DNA of 8,615 nt from JANXQG01 sp037147235 (GTDB taxonomy: Bacteria; Planctomycetota; Planctomycetia; Pirellulales; Thermoguttaceae): positions 1 to 8,615 of the forward strand of contig JBAWVO010000278.1 of NCBI GenBank assembly GCA_037147235.1. The letters are read 5' to 3'. The notes below the pieces were generated by a model. The model did not search any database, was not told where the DNA came from, and saw only the letters and a program-made list of their open reading frames with translations. The position numbers were made by a program, and so were the translations under genes. The stretch's first letter is position 1. Every line of letters begins with the position of its first letter. This document shows positions 5,263 through 8,615 of the stretch, piece after piece.

Positions 5263-6156
5263 ATGTTAAACGAAACGCCAATCCAATGGGCCGATGGCAC
5301 CGTCAATCCCGTCATGGGATGCGACGGGTGCGAATTATGGAACGCAACCCGCAAGAGCTGCTATGCCGGCGAACAGCACGAAATCTTCGGCGGCATCCGC
5401 CTGGGCTACTCGCCCACGTTCGACCAGATCACCAAGTGGCGAGGCCGCGTGGCCGCCACTGCCAAACTGCCAAGCCTGACTGGGCTCGGCCGCAACGAAA
5501 AACCCTGGTTGGACGGCATGCCAAGGCTGATCTTCATCTCCGACATGGGCGATGCCTTGTGTGAAGCCGTGCCGTTCGACTGGCTCCGCATGGAAATCAT
5601 CGAGACCGTCGTCAGCCCCAAGGGCCGCCGTCACCGCTGGCTCTGGCTGACCAAACGCCCCAAGCGGATGGCCGAGTTCTCCGCGTGGCTGAATGCCGCA
5701 GGTATACCGTGGCCCGGGAACCTTTGGGCGGGCACGACCATCACGGCTGCCGACAAAACGCTCCGTATCGACGAGTTGCTCAAGGTCGGCGACGAGAACA
5801 CTATTCACTTTCTGAGCGTCGAGCCGCAGCTTGAGAGGATTGATCTCCGTCCCTGGCTGCCTCGCCTGGACTTGATTATCCAGGGCGGCGAGTCTGGGAA
5901 GCAACCCCGGAAGTTCGACATCGCTTGGGCGCTGGAGATGCACCAGAACTGCCAGGAAACAAGCACGCCGTATTTCCTCAAGCAACTCGGGGCCTATGTA
6001 TTCCGCGGTGAGGAACGGATTCCCCTTCAGCACAGCCACGGTGGCGACTGGAGCGCGTGGCCCGACGACGTGCCGCGGTTCAGGCAGATGCCGGTTTGTG
6101 AAGCTAAGAGACTCTCTTCGACGAACGAGAAGGTCGTCACAGGTACTGCTAAATAA
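5263..6156 (+). CDS. DUF5131 / phage Gp37-Gp68 family protein
   Basis: The 297-residue product shows family landmarks in order: the N-terminal IQWADGTVNPVMGCDGC block, with the three-cysteine motif at C20, C23 and C33 (CYA); FISDMGD (91-97); WLWLTKRPKRM (126-136); LSVEPQL (184-190); the hallmark GGESG (208-212); and FLKQLG (238-243). Length is close to that usual for the family. The protein is frequent in phages and mobile elements; its biochemical role is not established, though the cysteine cluster suggests metal or Fe-S binding. ATG 5263 has AAGGA (5252-5256) 6 bases upstream. Relatives often sit beside a three-Cys-motif partner gene (TcmP); none is seen here. The replication ATPase follows after a 123-base gap, so the two are probably co-transcribed. 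Confidence 0.85.
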   Translation: MLNETPIQWADGTVNPVMGCDGCELWNATRKSCYAGEQHEIFGGIRLGYSPTFDQITKWRGRVAATAKLPSLTGLGRNEKPWLDGMPRLIFISDMGDALCEAVPFDWLRMEIIETVVSPKGRRHRWLWLTKRPKRMAEFSAWLNAAGIPWPGNLWAGTTITAADKTLRIDELLKVGDENTIHFLSVEPQLERIDLRPWLPRLDLIIQGGESGKQPRKFDIAWALEMHQNCQETSTPYFLKQLGAYVFRGEERIPLQHSHGGDWSAWPDDVPRFRQMPVCEAKRLSSTNEKVVTGTAK

Positions 6157-6217
6157 AGAGGGCCGACAGAAACTTGTCCTGCCAACCCTCCACTGAGTCC
6201 GATCTGCTACGCTGTGT

Positions 6218-6237
6218 GCGATCCCCGTCAGGATCGC
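6218..6237 (+). other. Hairpin in the leader of the replication ATPase gene
   Basis: GCGATCC (6218-6224) pairs perfectly with GGATCGC (6231-6237) around a 6-base loop. It lies 28 bases before the AGGAGG ribosome binding site of the ATPase gene. No T run follows. It could be a processing site, or it could tune translation of the ATPase. Confidence 0.4.
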
Positions 6238-6279
6238 TCAGATCAAAATCCACCATCAATCATTAGGAGGTTTCAATCT

Positions 6280-7998
6280 ATGGTTCATTCTACCATATCC
6301 AACGGAAAACTCAACGGTAAACCACGTTCCGGCCGCATCCCCAGACCCGACCTCAAGCCGCGGGTGGCCTGCGAGTATGACCCGTCCGGGCTGATCGACA
6401 AGTACACCGCCGTGGGCACGTCCTCGCCCGCTGCAAGCATGCCCACCATAACGAAGAAGGTTAAGCCCGTAACCGACAAGTCGCTGGAGGCCAAAAGCGT
6501 CGGTAAGAAGCTGATCGACTACCAGGCCAAGCTGCTGGCCACGATCTTGGCTGAAGGCAAGATCCCGACCGAGGCAATGCACCTGACCCAAGAAATGTTC
6601 GACTGCCCCGACAACAGCGACTTGTGGGAGGAATGTCTCAAGCGGTGCGGGGACGTAATCGACATCAAGGAGATCCTCCAATACAGTTACGCCGCCGTCC
6701 ACACGTGGGATAAAGAAAAGCTCCTGGCGTTAAAAAAGCGTTACGACCCGTACGCCAACATCCCGCTCATGGTGCGTAAGATCGAGGAACGCTACGTCTG
6801 CGACGAGGCAAAACGCATCGCCAATATCATCATCTCCAAGGCTGGCATGGGGCAGGTCGGTGCCGTAAATATCCAGGCGGGTGAACTCAGCGGAGTCGTG
6901 GCCAAGGTGAATAAGGCCACGCATGCCAACCTCATCACGATCTCCTCGGCGGAATTTGACGCCATGGACTGCTCGGTCAAATTCCTTATCGAGGATGTAC
7001 TGGTGTCCGATCAGCCCATGGTGATCGGTGCATTATCGAAGTCGATGAAATCGAGCTTGATGCTCGACGCGGCGATCTCGCTGTCGACGGGCACCAAGTT
7101 CCTAGATCATTATGAGTGCGTCAAAACGCCCGCCATGATATTCAGCGGCGAGTCGGGCAAGAGCGTATTGCAACTGACGGCTCGCTCGGTTTGCAAGGCC
7201 AGGGGCTTTACTCTTTCCGAGGCGGGAGTCCGCTGGAGCTTCCAAGTGCCGACGATCTCCGATCGCGAACAGGTACAGATCGTACGGAGCGAATTGAAGC
7301 GGTACGACTGTGGGGTGCTATTCATCGACCCCGCCTACCTCGCCATGACGGGCGAAGGCATGAGCGAGCATGCGGGCAACGTATTCCACTTCGGCCGGCT
7401 GCTGAAAGGTATCACGGAGATGTGCCAGGAGCTGGGCGTCGTGCTCACGCTGGCACATCACTTCGCCAAGACCACCCCAGTCGATCCCTTAGATCCTTGC
7501 AGTCTAACGCGATTATCGCAGGCGGGATTCGCCGAATGGGCGGGACAGTGGATCTTGCTGGAGAGGCTGGTAAAGTATGCCGACGACGGCAAGCACGAGC
7601 TGATGATGCGTACGGGCGGCCGTGCAGGTCATTCTGGACTGCACTACTTAAAGATCGACGAAGGGCATCCCAAGGGCTCGCGATGGATCACCCAGGTCAT
7701 GGGCTACACCCAGTACAAGGATTCGCTAGCGGAAGCGAAACAGAATGCCGACAACGTCGCCGAGCGCCAGAATCTATTGAAGCAGGCCTCATACCTACAG
7801 TTGATACTCGCCGACGAAGCTAAGCCGATCAGCCAACTGGGACTCGGTAATTCCGGCACGGCGAACAAGGTCACCGAACAGTTGATCTCCATGGGCTGGC
7901 TTAAGAAGTTTAAGAAGAAGTCGGGCAATGGCAAGATGCTCTACCACTATAAATACGTCGGCGGAGACCCTAATCTACTCACCGATGAGGAGGAATAA
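6280..7998 (+). CDS. RepA/DnaB-like AAA ATPase (AAA_25 type), putative replication helicase
   Basis: The 572-residue product probably drives replication at the adjacent iteron site. The start is ATG 6280, with a perfect AGGAGG (6265-6270) 9 bases upstream; the frame extends to GTG 6214 but that start lacks support. Residues 1-75 are a basic, Pro/Ser-rich leader. Residues ~79-155 are helical and loosely resemble a DnaB N-terminal domain (inference). The RecA-type ATPase core has Walker A GALSKSMKSS (250-259, K257), a FSGES strand (288-292), Walker B VLFID (346-350) and a VVLTLAHHFAK motif (387-397, H393-H394), the arrangement of plasmid and phage RepA-like hexameric helicases. Residues ~503-558 look like a winged helix. 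No primase motif is visible. It is last in the rightward series and is followed within 75 bases by a palindrome and iterons. Confidence 0.8.
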   Translation: MVHSTISNGKLNGKPRSGRIPRPDLKPRVACEYDPSGLIDKYTAVGTSSPAASMPTITKKVKPVTDKSLEAKSVGKKLIDYQAKLLATILAEGKIPTEAMHLTQEMFDCPDNSDLWEECLKRCGDVIDIKEILQYSYAAVHTWDKEKLLALKKRYDPYANIPLMVRKIEERYVCDEAKRIANIIISKAGMGQVGAVNIQAGELSGVVAKVNKATHANLITISSAEFDAMDCSVKFLIEDVLVSDQPMVIGALSKSMKSSLMLDAAISLSTGTKFLDHYECVKTPAMIFSGESGKSVLQLTARSVCKARGFTLSEAGVRWSFQVPTISDREQVQIVRSELKRYDCGVLFIDPAYLAMTGEGMSEHAGNVFHFGRLLKGITEMCQELGVVLTLAHHFAKTTPVDPLDPCSLTRLSQAGFAEWAGQWILLERLVKYADDGKHELMMRTGGRAGHSGLHYLKIDEGHPKGSRWITQVMGYTQYKDSLAEAKQNADNVAERQNLLKQASYLQLILADEAKPISQLGLGNSGTANKVTEQLISMGWLKKFKKKSGNGKMLYHYKYVGGDPNLLTDEEE

Positions 7999-8069
7999 TC
8001 GGTGTACAAGAGTTGCTTCAAATTACCCAGTGTGTCGGAGAAAACCAACAGTATACTCCTCGAATCCAG

Positions 8070-8108
8070 CAGTAGACTACTACTACTATAGTAGGTAGTA
8101 GTCTACTG
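8070..8108. repeat. 39-nt near-perfect palindrome, cruciform-capable
   Basis: CAGTAGACTACTAC (8070-8083) is the exact complement of 8095-8108. The 11 bases between them contain the further palindrome TACTATAGTA, so the whole folds as about 19 bp with a single unpaired G. It lies 72 bases after the ATPase stop and 60 bases before the iterons. There is no T tract on either side, so a terminator is less likely than a cruciform or helicase-loading element at an origin. A smaller hairpin, GATAG-TCTG-CTATC, follows at 8120-8133. Confidence 0.7.
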
Positions 8109-8167
8109 TCTGGTGCTGTGATAGTCTGCTATCCTGCCACCCCCCACCCACTACACCCGAGTCAAGA

Positions 8168-8311
8168 ATCAATTCCCCGAGTGAAAAGAGTAATTCGTGT
8201 CCGCGATTCAAAAGTAATCCGTGTCTGCAATTCAAAAGAGCAATCATTTATGCGATTGAAAGGTAATCCGTGTCCGCGATTGAAGAAGCAATTCGTGTCT
8301 GCGATTGGGAA
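8168..8311 (+). repeat. Iteron array, putative origin of replication
   Basis: Tandem direct repeats fit the consensus GYAATYCGTGTCYGCGATT followed by an A-rich end. Units: 8190-8213, 8214-8239, 8240-8262 (diverged in the middle, CATTTATG), 8263-8287 and 8288-8311, with a degraded first copy at about 8168-8189. The period of 23-26 bases, about two helical turns and a little more, is typical of iterons bound by a replication initiator. The repeats abut one another without unique spacers. The position right after a RepA-like ATPase gene and a palindrome supports an origin. Which protein binds them is unknown; the ATPase or one of the HTH-like proteins are candidates. Confidence 0.72.
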
Positions 8312-8446
8312 TCCCGAGAGTCGCAGACATTCAATCTGCCGATCGAGCAAGGGCGACCCATCCTGGGATCTCTGGTGGGCTATTACCCCGACCAGGGCAT
8401 CCAGTGGCTCGGTGAGGCGCTAGGCATCACGGCCCGCCAGCGCTGA
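8270..8446 (+). CDS. Possible 58-residue ORF or gene remnant overlapping the last iterons
   Basis: From GTG 8270 a frame runs to TGA 8444-8446. The first ~20 residues come from iteron DNA, but the rest (LPIEQGRPILGSLVGYYPDQ, then GIQWLGEALGITARQR) has the composition of a real protein and does not look like repeat-derived noise. No convincing ribosome binding site is present. It may be the tail of a gene whose front was replaced by the origin region, or a short protein. I do not recognise it. Confidence 0.25.
   Translation: MSAIEEAIRVCDWESRESQTFNLPIEQGRPILGSLVGYYPDQGIQWLGEALGITARQR
8296..8329. repeat. Inverted repeat closing the iteron array
   Basis: TGTCTGCGA in the last iteron (8296-8304) is matched by TCGCAGACA at 8321-8329, a perfect 9-bp inverted pair. 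Inside it, GGGA-A-TCCC (8307-8315) forms a smaller stem. The array thus ends with half an iteron in reverse orientation, as seen in some origins where one inverted copy serves for autoregulation or handcuffing (inference). Confidence 0.5.
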
Positions 8447-8501
8447 AACATGAGGGAGTAGAATCCTGGTGCCGAGTGCTGCCCTGCCACTTGTCAGTCT
8501 G

Positions 8502-8561
8502 AAATGGCAATGTCCGGTCTCGTTGCAAGACCATGTGGCTGCCGATCACTTTGGGCAAGGT
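8502..8561 (-). pseudogene. Relic of a sialate O-acetylesterase N-terminus
   Basis: On the minus strand this stretch encodes TLPKVIGSHMVLQRDRTLPF, which closely fits the conserved first strand of the secreted sialate O-acetylesterase family (xLPxVxxxHMVLQRDxPLPxWGWA). The match ends abruptly at LPF: the expected WGWA and the rest are absent, and the frame reaches a TGA at 8444 after unrelated sequence. Upstream there is no signal peptide, and an in-frame stop lies at 8604-8606. It is therefore a short gene relic, probably chromosomal DNA. It suggests that the element ends between about 8446 and 8502. Positions 8562-8615 show nothing further that I can name. Confidence 0.5.
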
Positions 8562-8615
8562 ATACTGCCCGTGCTTGGGTTTGTCCTTTTGGATTGAACG
8601 AAGTTACCGCCGGTC

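Noticed and set aside
5335..6039. A 234-codon minus-strand frame opposite DUF5131
   Set aside because: The plus frame has all the family hallmarks; the minus frame is a mirror of its codon bias.
6214..6279. Upstream GTG start for the replication ATPase
   Set aside because: No ribosome binding site, it runs through a hairpin (6218-6237), and ATG 6280 has a perfect AGGAGG 9 bases upstream.
6503..7145. GESGKS in the ATPase as a second Walker A motif
   Set aside because: The first glycine of GxxxxGKS is absent (Phe in its place); the sequence fits the strand that bears an acidic residue in RepA-like ATPases.
7116..7823. A 235-codon plus-strand frame inside the ATPase gene
   Set aside because: It is Arg-rich and low in hydrophobic cores, a typical out-of-frame shadow; the ATPase frame has Walker motifs across the same bases.
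8168..8311. CRISPR array
   Set aside because: Repeats are directly adjacent with no unique spacers of constant length, units vary, and no cas gene is present; iterons fit better.
8118..8423. A 101-codon plus frame over the iterons
   Set aside because: Most of it is translated repeat DNA (VIRVRDSK-like peptides) with no start signal; it is a by-product of the iterons.
8504..8615. Two plus-strand frames open to the window end (from ATG 8504 and ATG 8531)
   Set aside because: Both overlap the esterase relic, have Cys/Arg-rich translations, and show no ribosome binding site; nothing supports either.

Overview
The window looks like bacterial DNA of moderately high GC, most likely from a planctomycete. 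Two things suggest this: the style of the excisionase-like and integrase proteins, and a relic of a sialate O-acetylesterase (a gene family abundant in that phylum) at the right edge. The taxonomic call is an inference from recognition, not from a search.

Layout. Positions 1-507 hold the 3' end of a gene for an HTH-like protein. Positions 508-1175 contain no protein gene. They hold a scarred attachment region: a transcription terminator, an anticodon-arm fragment of tRNA-Leu(GAG) on the minus strand, a long perfect hairpin, the 3' half of a tRNA-Leu(CAA) without its 5' half, that tRNA's terminator, and tandem 10-bp repeats that could be integrase arm sites. Next come three minus-strand genes: a tyrosine recombinase (1176-2663), a protein with a C-terminal excisionase-like HTH (2742-3248) and a small excisionase (3257-3445). 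A compact divergent promoter region (3519-3573) separates them from a plus-strand series: a phage-type repressor (3594-4550), a 23-codon micro-ORF joined to both neighbours by overlapping stop/start codons, a second HTH-like protein (4618-5145), a DUF5131 (phage Gp37/Gp68) protein (5263-6156) and a RepA/DnaB-like ATPase (6280-7998). The ATPase is followed by a 39-nt near-perfect palindrome and about five tandem 23-26 bp iterons (8190-8311), a likely origin of replication. The last ~170 bases carry only a relic of a sialate O-acetylesterase start.

Reading. Int, Xis-like proteins, a repressor at a divergent switch, a replication ATPase and an iteron origin together make a small integrative replicon. 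No capsid, tail, terminase, relaxase or partition gene is visible. The gene order recalls phage-inducible chromosomal islands, with one difference: the repressor gene points the same way as the replication genes instead of opposing them. The orphan tRNA 3' half, with non-tRNA DNA to its left and integrase to its right, and the presence of similar HTH-like proteins on both sides, fit two related elements stacked at one tRNA-Leu site. The far right attachment site is not in this window.
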